Shown: positions 27,246 through 35,360, numbered from the stretch's first letter. The stretch is 64,000 nucleotides of DNA from Pseudaquidulcibacter sp041917055 (GCA_041917055.1 JAYRYJ010000003.1:153959-217958), one strand, 5' to 3'. A program made the numbers and translations. The notes: generated from the sequence alone by a model not told the origin.

Positions 27246-27262
27246 CAATTTATGCAGCAACT

Positions 27263-27427
27263 TATCAATTACCTAAATTACTTGGGCGGCTCAATTTCTA
27301 CTACTGCTAATGCGTCGCATTCGCGGCCCTCCTTCTCTGCCCGCCACCCAATTCCCCGCTTGCCATTACCCTAAATTGTGTTAGCTTTTGATATGGGTTG
27401 TTTGGCTTTTGAGATTGGGGGATTTTT
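27263..27427 (+). repeat. RHS-array leader repeat, copy 1
   Basis: A ~160-base element that recurs before each cassette. It begins TATCAATTACCTAAATTA, passes through GCTAATGCGTCGCATTCGCG and a pyrimidine-rich part ending in CCCGCTTGCCATTACC, and ends with CTAAATTGTGTTAGCTTTTG, then ATATGGGTTGTTTGGCTTTT and a G-run. The last third is read through as the first codons of the RHS fragment at 27378. Confidence 0.85.
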
Positions 27428-28373
27428 GCCGATTGCGGCGAATGATAATTCATCGGGCGCAACCCTAAGAAAATACGTCCATTCCACGCGTGACGACGAC
27501 CCACAGGTTTGGCTTGAGGGGGTTGGAAACTCTGATATTCGCTATGTTTACGCCAATTATCAAGGCAGCGTGGTTGCCACAACAAATGCCGCCGGAAGCA
27601 CAGTCCAACAATACAAATACGACCCCTACGGCATTCCAAAAGACGCGAGCAATAATGATTCATGGTCGGGCTTTAGATTTCGCTACACAGGCCAACAAAT
27701 CCTCCCCGAAGCCAAGCTATACTACTACAAAGCCAGAGTTTACGACCCCAACCTAGGCACATTCCTACAAACCGACCCAATTGGAACGAAGGATGATTTG
27801 AATCTTTATGCTTATGTGAAAGCGGATCCTGTAAATTTAGTCGATTCAACGGGAACGAAGGTCGTGATTGTTGGAAATCAACGGGCAGCGTTTGTGGCTA
27901 TCCGGATGGCTATGCGTTCTCCCACTTTTGCCGAAAGATACTCTTTTCTCCAATCACATGATGACACATTGACTATCAATGCGTTAAACGGTGTGAAGTC
28001 GTAATATGACCAATTTGCAAAGGAGGCGACATTTGGCACTGATCATGGGATTCAGCTAGGCGATGATGGCGTACTTCCACCATTTGCACAACTTATTCAT
28101 GAAGTAGGAGAGCATGCATTCAATGATTTCAGTGACCACAACAAGTTTTTGACAGATATGGCAACTGGCACGGATGGACTACCTATGAGCTCATCAATAC
28201 AGTATGAAGACGGAACAATTGTTGCAACTCGAAGGAGGGGCGTTACTTCTGTTGAAGAAGAAAATGCAACACAAGGAACCGATGAAATGTTACAGGAAAT
28301 AGGCGATTATCCGAGGCGAGGAGATTATCGGAACGGCACATATTATCAATGTAGGAACGCAATATCATGTTGA
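27378..28373 (+). pseudogene. Orphan RHS fragment with toxin domain, interrupted by an in-frame stop (cassette 1)
   Basis: The frame is open for 332 codons except for a single TAA at 28002-28004. It starts with leader-encoded residues, continues with an RHS core end (KYDPYGIPKDASNNDSW, YYYKARVYDPNLGTFLQTDP, DDLNLYAYV.ADPVN) and then a variable domain. After the stop the same frame goes on with QLIHEVGEHAFNDF and ends ISC, overlapping the next gene by seven bases. The continued frame and intact overlap show that one gene was broken by a nonsense change. No ribosome-binding site precedes the GTG or ATG starts, so it may be a silent cassette. The toxin type is unknown. The HEVGEH string is one residue longer than a zincin HExxH. 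Confidence 0.75.
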
Positions 28374-28837
28374 AGGCAAGTGCTTTAGCGGTGACGTTTA
28401 TTCTTTGCATGCTGCCCAAAGGTAGCCTACCAGAAAAGAAAACTTCTGAATTACTGGAATTATTTAGGACGACGAAAGTGCTTGAGGTTACTTATGCAAC
28501 CGATGTTCACTTGACACCGGTTGGCGACGTTCTCGCGGATAAACGTTTCGGAAAAATCCATTGTAAAAATAATTGTTACACAGACATTCCAGAAATTAAA
28601 GAAATTTTGGAAAAATCGCTAAAGGCGGCAAATAAATCCTGTGAAACAGAATACTCAGGTGGCGTCATTCGCCTTTACGACAATAAAATGAAAAAAATCA
28701 CGCATACAATAATAGTTGATGAGTGGCAGGTTTGTGCAGAAGTCGATGGCAAGGTTTTTATTATTGAACAAGGAATTATTCAACGCCTAAAGGCTGCGAT
28801 CAGGGAACGCGGCACTGTATACACTTTGCCACGATAG
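28367..28837 (+). CDS. Probable exported immunity protein of cassette 1
   Basis: The 156-residue protein begins with a hydrophobic stretch (residues ~2-18) that looks like a signal peptide and then a charged domain with a C..N.C motif and further cysteines. It overlaps the end of the cassette 1 toxin by seven bases (ATGTTGA), as toxin/immunity pairs often do. An exported immunity protein suggests that the toxin acted in the periplasm or envelope. Family not recognised. Confidence 0.6.
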   Translation: MLKASALAVTFILCMLPKGSLPEKKTSELLELFRTTKVLEVTYATDVHLTPVGDVLADKRFGKIHCKNNCYTDIPEIKEILEKSLKAANKSCETEYSGGVIRLYDNKMKKITHTIIVDEWQVCAEVDGKVFIIEQGIIQRLKAAIRERGTVYTLPR

Positions 28838-28881
28838 AGAATCTGACGTCACGTTAGATTTTTGACCTATTTGTGACACCA

Positions 28882-29045
28882 TATCAATCACCTAAATAAT
28901 TTGCCTGCCTCATTTTTCCAATGCTGCTAATGCGTCGCATTCGTGGTACATCTGCTCCTCCCTCACTCAATCCCCGCTTGCCATTACCCTAAATTGTGTT
29001 AGCTTTTGATACGGGTTGTTTGGCTTTTGAGTTTGGGGAGTTTTT
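28882..29045 (+). repeat. RHS-array leader repeat, copy 2
   Basis: This is a full-length copy (TATCAATCACCTAAATAATT at its start, CTAAATTGTGTTAGCTTTTG near its end, then ATACGGGTTG). It starts about 45 bases after the cassette 1 immunity gene. It leads in frame into the RHS fragment at 28996. Confidence 0.85.
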
Positions 29046-29949
29046 GCCATTTGCGACGAATGATAATTCATCGGGCACAGTCATAAGAAAATACGTCCAT
29101 TCCACGCGTGACGACGACCCACAGGTTTGGCTTGAGGGGGTTGGAAATTCTGATATTCGGTATGTTTACGCCAATTATCAAGGCAGCGTGGTTGCCACAA
29201 CAAACGCCGCCGGAAGCACCGTCCAATTATACAAATACGACCCCTACGGCATTCCAAAAGACGCAAGCAATAATGATTCATGGCAAGGCTTCCGCTTCCG
29301 CTACACAGGCCAACAAATCCTCCCCGAAGCAAAACTCTATTACTACAAAGCCAGAGTTTACGACCCCAATCTAGGTATCTTCCTCCAAACCGACCCAATT
29401 GGCACGAAGGACGACTTGAATTTATATGCGTACGTGAAAGAAGACCCGATAAATCATTCTGATCCAGACGGAAATGGCAGAGTAAAACTTTTTGTTGAGA
29501 CAGTGAAAGGAATATGGAAACGAGTTATACAGAAACAAGCCGTCAATGCAAGGAAAGTCGGAAAAAACGTGGACGTAAAAGGGCCGAAAAGTAACAAAGT
29601 AAGCAAATCAGTCGAAGCAGAAGCGCAAGGAGGTAAAAATAAAGTGGCTAAGCACGATCCCCATGCAACATCTAAGGGCAAGGGAAACAAGCAACCTCAT
29701 TATCAGCCGTCAAAACGAGCGAGTGGTGATGCTGGAAAAGGTCACACTTTTTATGAATCTGCGATTGGGGTTGCCGCGACAGCCAGCGAAGTGGCGAGTG
29801 ACTTGCGTGATAATTTTACAATTGATACAGGTAGCCCCACACTTAACGGTGTTATCGATTTTGTTAATCCTGTGTCCGACGTTTCGGATTTACTTGATTT
29901 AGGGGCTGGAGCGATAACTTTTGGCGTAAACGCTGTGAAGGGCCAATAA
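28996..29949 (+). CDS. Orphan RHS fragment with C-terminal toxin domain (cassette 2)
   Basis: The 317-residue product has the same leader and core as cassette 1, almost residue for residue to DDLNLYAYV, and then a new domain from about residue 160. The new part is Lys-rich and contains HDPHATSKGKGNKQPHYQ and GKGHTFYE. Such Gly/His/Lys strings are common in RHS and CDI nuclease tips, but no named family can be assigned by eye. The tail ends in a hydrophobic, small-residue segment (FGVNAVKGQ). It lacks the RHS N-terminal barrel and has no clear ribosome-binding site. Confidence 0.7.
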   Translation: MLAFDTGCLAFEFGEFLPFATNDNSSGTVIRKYVHSTRDDDPQVWLEGVGNSDIRYVYANYQGSVVATTNAAGSTVQLYKYDPYGIPKDASNNDSWQGFRFRYTGQQILPEAKLYYYKARVYDPNLGIFLQTDPIGTKDDLNLYAYVKEDPINHSDPDGNGRVKLFVETVKGIWKRVIQKQAVNARKVGKNVDVKGPKSNKVSKSVEAEAQGGKNKVAKHDPHATSKGKGNKQPHYQPSKRASGDAGKGHTFYESAIGVAATASEVASDLRDNFTIDTGSPTLNGVIDFVNPVSDVSDLLDLGAGAITFGVNAVKGQ

Positions 29950-30024
29950 ATGACTACTTTGCTTACGCAATTTAAAGTTGTATAGCGCAATATTTTCAGT
30001 AAAATTGATATATATCAAGAGATT

Positions 30025-30399
30025 ATGCCTAGCAAAATAGGCGTGCAAATTCCAGTTTTTGAGAAATCAGCGCCAAATCACGAATTAATTTGGGAAACTG
30101 TTAATTCTTTGACGCCATGTGATCCAAAGAGAATTAAGATAGGAAATAGTGTCGTTGAAAGAAATTTTGCGCACACTGTGAGTTGGGCAACAAATTGGTC
30201 TTTGACAGAAGCGGAATTGCTAAAAGATGAATGGGGCACGGAATCACGGTCGTTTCACACCAGCCTGGTTTTCCAGAAAGATACCTCTATGTGCGGACTC
30301 TTTGTCCATTTGAAAACTAAGGGTCTTCAAGGCTCTACCTCGTATGGTTTGAGAATTTGCCGCGTTGGAGATGATGATTACCTTTGTTGGGAATATTAA
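30025..30399 (+). CDS. Probable immunity protein of cassette 2
   Basis: The 124-residue cytoplasmic protein lies 75 bases after the cassette 2 toxin and just before the next leader repeat. It is mixed alpha/beta in composition and has no signal peptide, in keeping with a cytosolic (for example nuclease) target. Family not recognised. The role is inferred from position only. Confidence 0.5.
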   Translation: MPSKIGVQIPVFEKSAPNHELIWETVNSLTPCDPKRIKIGNSVVERNFAHTVSWATNWSLTEAELLKDEWGTESRSFHTSLVFQKDTSMCGLFVHLKTKGLQGSTSYGLRICRVGDDDYLCWEY

Positions 30400-30450
30400 T
30401 TGTTTCGGATTTTGGGGATTTTGATTTCGGTGTTTATTTCGACGACCATT

Positions 30451-30613
30451 TATCATTTACCTAAATTATTTGCATAGCTCGTCTTTCTATCTTGCTAATG
30501 CATCGCATCCGCGGCCTTTCTCCTCTGCCCCCCACCTAATTCCCCGTTTGTCAAAACCCTAAATTGTGTTAGCTTTTGATATGGGTTGTTTGGCTTTTGA
30601 GTTTGGGGGTTTT
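30451..30613 (+). repeat. RHS-array leader repeat, copy 3 (no RHS core follows)
   Basis: This full copy (TATCATTTACCTAAATTATT to GAGTTTGGGGGTTTT) is slightly diverged in the central palindrome (AATGCATCGCATC). Instead of the RHS core it is followed by TGACGGGGCG and about 90 bases that resemble the tail of copy 6. So leader and core are separable units. Confidence 0.8.
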
Positions 30614-30754
30614 GTGACGGGGCGTGAAGCGAATTGTATCGTTTTGACAAGAAAAACGGTTTTAATTCACATCATGTCCCCATTTTGGGGCATTCGCAAA
30701 TGTCAGCGCAAATGGGAAATTTAATCTTCCAAAATTGTATGATGCAGGATGCAA

Positions 30755-31048
30755 ATGAAGAAATACAACGCACTATTTTGGGTAATCTATCTTGTTTTAC
30801 GAATATTGCCAATTTACGGAATAATAATGGGGATATTCTTTCAGGAGCTTTTGTCTTTCTGGACAGTGTTCTTTCCAATCATTTTCATTGGAGCACCAGC
30901 AGTATTTTATGTTATGAGCCTTAAATGTAATAATTGTGGCAAGCATATTTATACAACCGATCACATTAATAATGTTAAGACAGGATTTCGCAAATTTCCG
31001 CCCGGAGTATACGCCGATTGTCCAGAGTGTCATGCACCGATTGAATAG
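30755..31048 (+). CDS. Membrane zinc-ribbon protein, orphan immunity-like (cassette 3)
   Basis: The 97-residue protein has two to three N-terminal membrane segments (~5-55) and then a zinc ribbon: CNNCGK, and CPEC after FPPGVYAD. The same plan (membrane helices, CxxCG, F.PG..A.CxxC) appears in the 34667 protein beside the cassette 5 toxin, so the two are probably related. Here no toxin gene precedes it. The ATG at 30755 has AGGA five bases upstream. Confidence 0.6.
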   Translation: MKKYNALFWVIYLVLRILPIYGIIMGIFFQELLSFWTVFFPIIFIGAPAVFYVMSLKCNNCGKHIYTTDHINNVKTGFRKFPPGVYADCPECHAPIE

Positions 31049-31093
31049 TTCGGTTCTGCCGCAGTTGCAAACGTTGCAATCTAGGAGTTCAAA

Positions 31094-31321
31094 GTGAACC
31101 AATGTATCGTTACGCCACAAGGATGGCTTTCGCTTGGATTTATTATCCTTATTAATTTCGTTGCATATTTTGTCGCATTCCACCCAGAAAAAATGAGTTT
31201 TTTGAAACAATTCCCGCATGAGCATCAGAAGCTACTTGGCCGTAGTTATTTCGTTGGCTGCACAATTTTAGACGCACTGTTAATATTCACGACTGTCACA
31301 GATAAATATCCATTCAATTAA
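31094..31321 (+). CDS. Small membrane protein in cassette 3
   Basis: The 75-residue protein has two predicted membrane helices (~12-28 and ~52-68). The GTG start at 31094 is supported by TAGGAG about seven bases upstream. It lies 45 bases after the zinc-ribbon protein. It may be a further immunity or accessory protein. Not recognised. Confidence 0.45.
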   Translation: MNQCIVTPQGWLSLGFIILINFVAYFVAFHPEKMSFLKQFPHEHQKLLGRSYFVGCTILDALLIFTTVTDKYPFN

Positions 31322-31405
31322 TAAGATCATCGAAAATGGGGAAACACCATTTCGTAAATGGGGACATGATATGTATTGACTTTCACTGTATTCGAGGTGC
31401 GCAGT

Positions 31406-31478
31406 TTCTCCTCCCCCGCCCAATTCCACACTTGCCATTACCCTAAATTGTGTTAGCTTTTGATATGGGTTGTTTGGC
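31406..31478 (+). repeat. RHS-array leader repeat, copy 4 (partial)
   Basis: Only the 3' half is present, from the pyrimidine-rich part to TTGTTTGGC. Its 5' half is replaced by other DNA, including GGGGACATGATATGTATT, which resembles a string at about 35045-35060 before copy 6. The junction to the following RHS fragment also differs. Confidence 0.7.
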
Positions 31479-31490
31479 GTGGGAAATTGA

Positions 31491-32834
31491 GGATTTGGAA
31501 GGCCGTCCAATGCCGCGAATGACAATTATATATTCAATGGTCTTAATCAGATTGCGACTAAAAACGGAACGGCGTTTTCTTATGATGCGCGGGGGAATTT
31601 GACTTCGGATGGTGTGAAGTCTTATGTCTATAATGCCGAAAATATGCTTACAAGTGCGACACAGGCGGGGGTCACATCCACCCTCACCTATGACGCACAA
31701 AATCGCCTTGCGAGCATTACAAAGAATGGGGTTACAACCAAGTTTGTTTATGATGGCACTGATTTAATTGCTGAATACGACGGCAATAATAACCTCCTCC
31801 GCAAATATGTTCATGGTGGTGGGATTGATGAGCCATTAGTTTGGTATGAAGGCACTGGAACAAGCGACAAACGCTTTATAATTTCTGACCATCAAGGCAG
31901 CGTAATCGCTACCACCAATGCAGCAGGTAGCGTTCTAAACATAAGCACCTATTCCCCATATGGCGAACGCACCAACACCAATGCATCATATGCCTCAAGG
32001 TTCGGCTACACAGGCCAAGCAGACCTCCCCGAACTAAACCTACAATACTATAAAGCCCGCATCTACGACCCCAAACTAGGCCGCTTCCTACAATCCGACC
32101 CGATAGGCTATGACGGCGGGATGAACCTGTATGCCTATGTGATGGGCGACCCGATTAAAGCGATTGACCCATTGGGATTAATAGGGGACAACGAGAATCA
32201 ATATTGTTATAATTGGATTTATCGTTTCGGTTTCAACGATGGGAATGGTCATGTAGATACCAGCAAGGATCATACGGATACCCCAATGACGACTTGCGTC
32301 GCAACTAATACAGGGTCTGGCGAAGACCGCCTCGATTTCTTAATCGCCGAACACGGCAAAGGCGGCGGGGGTGGCAGTAGTAAGGCAAGCCAGTGCAAAA
32401 CAAATCGATTCGTATTGTTCAATCCAAATGATCAATTAATGCCATTCAATAGCCCCTATGAGGTAATTAATCCTAGGGGAGACTACCTAGTCGCAGGTCA
32501 CGCTGGGTTAGTTGGAGGAACAACTGGACAATATTCAATGGCAGATGCAGATGGTTATGCAATTGGCCCAAACGATCTAGCCGCCCTTGTTAAAAGCGAT
32601 CCAATTTACAATGGCGGAAGTGTAACCTTAGGAGGTTGCAATGTAGGCTTAGATTCCGATTATGTACAGGATTTTGCTAACGCACTTGGTCAATGCGTTC
32701 ACGCCTCAAAAGGAAATGTATTGTATCCCAAAAATGGTGGGGCAATTTTTACTGCAAACGCATATTCAAACTCCGCATCGGTTCGGATGTCCACCACCAG
32801 AAGCAGAGGTTGGGTTTACAAATGCCCAAAGTAA
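31491..32834 (+). CDS. RHS fragment with possible His/Cys protease-like toxin domain (cassette 4)
   Basis: The frame is open from 31491. The first possible start is TTG at 31599 (411 residues). It has more RHS core than the other cassettes: several YD repeats (YVYNAENMLTSAT, LTYDAQNRLASIT, KFVYDGTDLIAEY) and a distinct end, FLQSDPIGYDGGMNLYAYV and AIDPLGL. The variable domain (~residue 195 on) contains DYLVAGHAGLVGG and SVTLGGCNVGLDSDYVQDFA. This is a GH...GGC spacing like caspase-like or CHAT-type cysteine peptidases, with His and Cys as the likely dyad. The toxin assignment is inference; the RHS core is clear. Confidence 0.7.
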   Translation, partial: GFGRPSNAANDNYIFNGLNQIATKNGTAFSYDARGNLTSDGVKSYVYNAENMLTSATQAGVTSTLTYDAQNRLASITKNGVTTKFVYDGTDLIAEYDGNNNLLRKYVHGGGIDEPLVWYEGTGTSDKRFIISDHQGSVIATTNAAGSVLNISTYSPYGERTNTNASYASRFGYTGQADLPELNLQYYKARIYDPKLGRFLQSDPIGYDGGMNLYAYVMGDPIKAIDPLGLIGDNENQYCYNWIYRFGFNDGNGHVDTSKDHTDTPMTTCVATNTGSGEDRLDFLIAEHGKGGGGGSSKASQCKTNRFVLFNPNDQLMPFNSPYEVINPRGDYLVAGHAGLVGGTTGQYSMADADGYAIGPNDLAALVKSDPIYNGGSVTLGGCNVGLDSDYVQDFANALGQCVHASKGNVLYPKNGGAIFTANAYSNSASVRMSTTRSRGWVYKCPK

Positions 32835-33406
32835 AAATTCTTTCGTTTGCCGGCTTAGTTTTCAGTCTAGCATTGCTCAGCTGCTCAGAGAAAAACTCCA
32901 AAACCCAAGTATCATCACAAGATACTCGATCAAATCCTATAAACTCGAACGAACGCCAAGCTGTTTTATACAATTGGAATCCTGAGGAATGCGGAAAAAC
33001 TGCAATAGTTAAGTTGTTAGAACGGGACTTAGTGAAACTAACAGAAACTGAATTCAATCAGATTAGTTCACAAGCAATCAACTGCGCAACGACCAATTTT
33101 TCGAGTAAGGAATATTATGAAATAAGCACAATAATACACACTGCTTTGCTCGAACGTGGACAGAAACGAGCTGCAATAGGCATCGCAACAGATTTATATT
33201 GCGGAAGCGAAATTCCAGGGCGAAATAAAGATCGTATTGAGGCCGTTAGAAAGATGGAGTCTTTTGTTATTGCCTTTCCAAATGACGAACACGCCAAGCG
33301 ATTACTTGAAAAAATGCGAAAAGACCTAATTCGACAAAAAGACAAACGAAACTGCATCAAGAACGATTGTTCGCAATTCCCTGAAGATAGAATTTGTTTT
33401 AAATAA
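32822..33406 (+). CDS. Lipoprotein, probable immunity protein of cassette 4
   Basis: The 194-residue protein has a lipoprotein signal: a basic start, a hydrophobic run, and lipobox LALLSC with Cys at ~21. The mature part is helical and charged, with paired cysteines (ECGK, YCGS, NCIKNDC). The start ATG lies inside the toxin gene and overlaps its end by 13 bases, indicating coupling. A lipoprotein immunity protein suggests the toxin acts in the periplasm. Confidence 0.65.
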   Translation: MPKVKILSFAGLVFSLALLSCSEKNSKTQVSSQDTRSNPINSNERQAVLYNWNPEECGKTAIVKLLERDLVKLTETEFNQISSQAINCATTNFSSKEYYEISTIIHTALLERGQKRAAIGIATDLYCGSEIPGRNKDRIEAVRKMESFVIAFPNDEHAKRLLEKMRKDLIRQKDKRNCIKNDCSQFPEDRICFK

Positions 33407-33456
33407 CGATTATATTTCCGTATTTCGGTGGCAGATTTCGGTTTCGGTGACAGGTT

Positions 33457-33618
33457 AGCAATTACCTAAACTATTTGTGTGGATCACTTTCCAATGCTGC
33501 GAATGCGTCGCAGTCGCATTCATAGCTCTCCCTTTGTCACTAATTCCCCGCTTGTCATTACCCTAAATTGTGTTACCTTTAGATATGGGTTGTTTGGCTT
33601 TTGAGTTTTGGGGATTTT
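33457..33618 (+). repeat. RHS-array leader repeat, copy 5
   Basis: This full copy (AGCAATTACCTAAACTATTT to GAGTTTTGGGGATTTTTG) has some changes in the middle, such as GCGAATGCGTCGCAGTCGCA. It runs in frame into the RHS fragment at 33570. Confidence 0.8.
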
Positions 33619-34673
33619 TGCCGATTGCGGCTAATGATAACTCATCGGGCACAGTCCTAAGAAAATACGTCCATTCAACCCGCGATGATGACCCACAGGT
33701 TTGGCTTGAGGGGGTTGGGAATTCGGATATTCGGTATGTTTATGCCAATTATCAAGGCAGCGTGGTAGCCACGACAAACGCCGCCGGAAGCACAGTCCAA
33801 CTATACAAATACGACCCCTACGGCATTCCAAAAGATGCAAGCAATAACGATTCATGGCAAGGCTTCCGCTTCCGCTACACCGGCCAACAAATAATCCCCG
33901 AAGCCAAACTATACTACTACAAAGCCAGAGTTTATGACCCAAACCTAGGCATCTTCCTACAAACCGACCCGATTGGAACCGAATCAGATATCAATCTATA
34001 TGGATATGTAAAAGGCGATCCTGTAAACAAGTTTGATCCTTATGGCATGGAGGAAAAAGCCAATCCTCTCGAATCAGTTTTCAGCAACAATATGCCAAAT
34101 TGGCGCTCTTTATTTTCCAAACCAATATCCATCAACACACCGCCAGCAATTGCGCAGACAGTAAAAGATCGGACCTTTATGGTGAATTTGCAATATTCCG
34201 GTGTCGCCGGTGCCGGAGGGGCATTTGCTGGTGGAAGGTATCATTACTTAAATCAGAGTGGCACAATTTCTGAAGCTGGGTGGTATTACTCGTGGTCTGC
34301 GCGAATTGGTGTAGAATTAGGTGCAGGCAGTGGTGTCGCAACATTTAAAGGTCGCCCACAAACTGGTACAGGGGCAGATGTTTCAGTTTCAGTATTAATC
34401 TTTGCGGTTCAGATACCCGTTGGCAACAATTCAGGAAACACTTGGTCGGTCAATCTAAATGCAGGTCTAAATGCTGGGGCGAGTTTCGGAGGAGGTCCAA
34501 CGGTTTTTATCCCTGACGGAGCGAAAGGCGCTGTCGGCGCGCAAATTGGTGATTGGAAAGTTACTAAATTTGACGCGAAATCAGGCGCAATATCATTTGA
34601 AAGCTCAGTAACAGGAAGTCGCCTCCCACAAAGGATAAATTGTAAACAAACGTCGAGCGGAATATCATGCTAA
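33570..34673 (+). CDS. Orphan RHS fragment with glycine-rich toxin domain (cassette 5)
   Basis: The 367-residue product shares the leader and core with cassettes 1 and 2, ending in FLQTDPIGTESDINLYGYV. The variable domain (~165-367) is rich in Gly, Ala and Ser with alternating strands (YSGVAGAGGAFAGGRYHY, LGAGSGVATF, LNAGLNAGASFGGGP). It resembles a membrane-active beta-barrel or pore domain more than an enzyme. The C-terminus ends SSGISC and overlaps the next gene by seven bases. The partner is a membrane protein, which agrees with a membrane target. Confidence 0.65.
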   Translation: MLPLDMGCLAFEFWGFLPIAANDNSSGTVLRKYVHSTRDDDPQVWLEGVGNSDIRYVYANYQGSVVATTNAAGSTVQLYKYDPYGIPKDASNNDSWQGFRFRYTGQQIIPEAKLYYYKARVYDPNLGIFLQTDPIGTESDINLYGYVKGDPVNKFDPYGMEEKANPLESVFSNNMPNWRSLFSKPISINTPPAIAQTVKDRTFMVNLQYSGVAGAGGAFAGGRYHYLNQSGTISEAGWYYSWSARIGVELGAGSGVATFKGRPQTGTGADVSVSVLIFAVQIPVGNNSGNTWSVNLNAGLNAGASFGGGPTVFIPDGAKGAVGAQIGDWKVTKFDAKSGAISFESSVTGSRLPQRINCKQTSSGISC

Positions 34674-34987
34674 AATCAAGAATTCAATACGCAATTTTCG
34701 TAGTCACAGGATGGGTCTTGATGCCGTTGGCTTTTGTATTAATCTTTTATGATTGCAAATTGTGTGAAGTTTTCTTACTTATTGTAATACCAATACTCAT
34801 TTTTTGGCCTCGATGTACGAATTGCGGACTTCCTTATTCTAGCGGCAAGCTAATAAGTAATTCAAAATTTGATATTCCACTTTTTCAGTATAGTAGGCGC
34901 TATTTTCCAGGCTCATGTGCGCGCTGTCACCAAGACCACTGGAATCCTTATGGTGAACCTAACACAGATTGGGTAAATTACGACTAA
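34667..34987 (+). CDS. Membrane zinc-ribbon protein, probable immunity protein of cassette 5
   Basis: The 106-residue protein has two membrane helices (~8-27 and ~32-48) and a zinc ribbon, CTNCG and CARC following FPGS. It has the same plan as the cassette 3 protein at 30755. It overlaps the toxin end by seven bases. A membrane immunity protein facing a Gly-rich, probably membrane-acting toxin is a coherent pair, but unproved. Confidence 0.6.
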   Translation: MLKSRIQYAIFVVTGWVLMPLAFVLIFYDCKLCEVFLLIVIPILIFWPRCTNCGLPYSSGKLISNSKFDIPLFQYSRRYFPGSCARCHQDHWNPYGEPNTDWVNYD

Positions 34988-35074
34988 TTTCGACACGTTA
35001 GAGGAATATTTCGATGACATTGCGTTATTGACATAATGTGGAGACATAATCTGTATTACATTTGGGCAGCAGGG

Positions 35075-35240
35075 TATCAATTACCTAAATTATTTGCGTG
35101 GCTCATTTTTCCAACCTTGCTAATGCGTCGCATTTGCGGCATTCCTTCTCTGCCCCCCACCCAATTCCCCACTTGCCATTACCCTAAATTGTGTTAGCTT
35201 TTGATATGGGTTGTTTGGCTTTTGAGTTTGGGGGGTTTTT
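35075..35240 (+). repeat. RHS-array leader repeat, copy 6 (end of array)
   Basis: This last full copy (TATCAATTACCTAAATTATT to GAGTTTGGGGGGTTTTT) is followed, as in copy 3, by a TGACGGGGAC tail and not by RHS core. With it the 373-base gap 34988-35360 is largely explained. The rest of that gap shows no gene. Confidence 0.8.
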
Positions 35241-35360
35241 ATGACGGGGACAATGCTAGAACATGATTCGAATTGTTTCGATTCGTCTACCAAAACAGGC
35301 CTAAACTCATATCTTGCCCTCGTTTTCCGTTTATGACGATGGCTAGGATTTCTATTATTC

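Noticed and set aside
27307..27663. Minus-strand reading frames repeated in the RHS cassettes
   Set aside because: They recur only because the plus-strand core and leader recur, and their residues do not resemble any family. They are shadows of the RHS frames.
28090..28120. HEVGEH in the cassette 1 tip as a zincin HExxH metallopeptidase motif
   Set aside because: There are three residues between HE and H, not two, so the motif does not fit.
27300..35150. AATGCG-T-CGCATT in the leader repeats as an attC or attI integron site
   Set aside because: It is too short, lacks the R and L box layout, is not conserved in copies 3 and 5, and no integrase gene of that kind is nearby.
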